This document shows, piece by piece, positions 63,862-64,000 of a stretch of 64,000 bases of DNA. The notes below the pieces were generated by a model, which had not been told where the DNA came from, made no database searches, and saw only the letters and a program-made list of their open reading frames with translations. The translations under genes and the position numbers were made by a program. Origin of the DNA: Siderastrea radians (lineage: Eukaryota; Cnidaria; Anthozoa; Scleractinia; Rhizangiidae); contig OZ024887.1 in NCBI GenBank assembly GCA_964017195.1, positions 6,207,959 to 6,271,958 on the forward strand, read 5' to 3'. Within the stretch, counting starts at the first letter, position 1; every line of letters begins with the position of its first letter.

Positions 63862-64000
63862 GTAAGTAAACTCTGTTCACGTTATGGGCGCTGCCTAAGA
63901 AGCCACTTTGGTCGCATAGATGCTCATTCTCGACTATTCTAATTTATTATACAGGCAAACAGCCCTTGTATATGGGCAAGCAGGCGATCTGATTGGCTTC

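Overview
The window is animal nuclear DNA, most likely from a cnidarian (anthozoan/coral-like). It has short exons with GT-AG introns, metazoan families (Ly6 three-finger protein, trefoil-GH31 glucosidase, short-chain dehydrogenase), and many Penelope-like elements (PLEs) with GIY-YIG domains, a BEL/Pao LTR element, tRNA-derived SINEs and fold-back MITEs. The taxon is an inference from the repeat style; no marker gene fixes it. No prokaryotic operons, rRNA or CRISPR are visible.

Layout. 0-4.2 kb: a possible signal-peptide exon (minus), a GATC minisatellite and a 2.4 kb near-perfect palindrome centred on a MITE. 4.9-6.9 kb: a two-exon Ly6/CD59-like gene (minus). 9-17 kb: MITEs, a broken SDR copy (plus), a PLE tail and a 1.8 kb inverted-repeat element. 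17.1-21.7 kb: a four-exon SDR gene that reads intact (minus; 277 aa), with a MITE inserted 4 bp before its start codon. 22.7-56.2 kb: a 24-exon GAA-like GH31 alpha-glucosidase (minus) carrying a nonsense codon, a lost splice acceptor and three one-base frameshifts, so probably a pseudogene. Its 11.4 kb intron 11 holds a BEL/Pao element, in which sits a TTA-flanked element, in which sits a PLE, in which sits a TTAA-flanked repeat. 57.0-58.4 kb: a PLE fragment between inverted copies of its own 3' end. 59.4-60.4 kb: a second SDR pseudogene (minus). 60.5-64 kb: the first three exons of a second, intact-looking GH31 copy (plus), running off the window.

How they relate. The SDR and GH31 families are duplicated here: one good SDR and two broken ones, one broken GH31 and one apparently good GH31. 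Introns of the two GH31 copies still align, so that duplication is fairly young. The Ly6 protein is predicted to be GPI-anchored at the cell surface, the glucosidase is predicted to be secretory/lysosomal, and the SDR a soluble NAD(H) oxidoreductase. I see no evidence that they share a pathway. The most unusual material is repeat architecture: the MITE-centred palindrome, the four-level nest, and two PLE fold-backs with hammerhead-like motifs. I did not find a convincing new multi-gene system.
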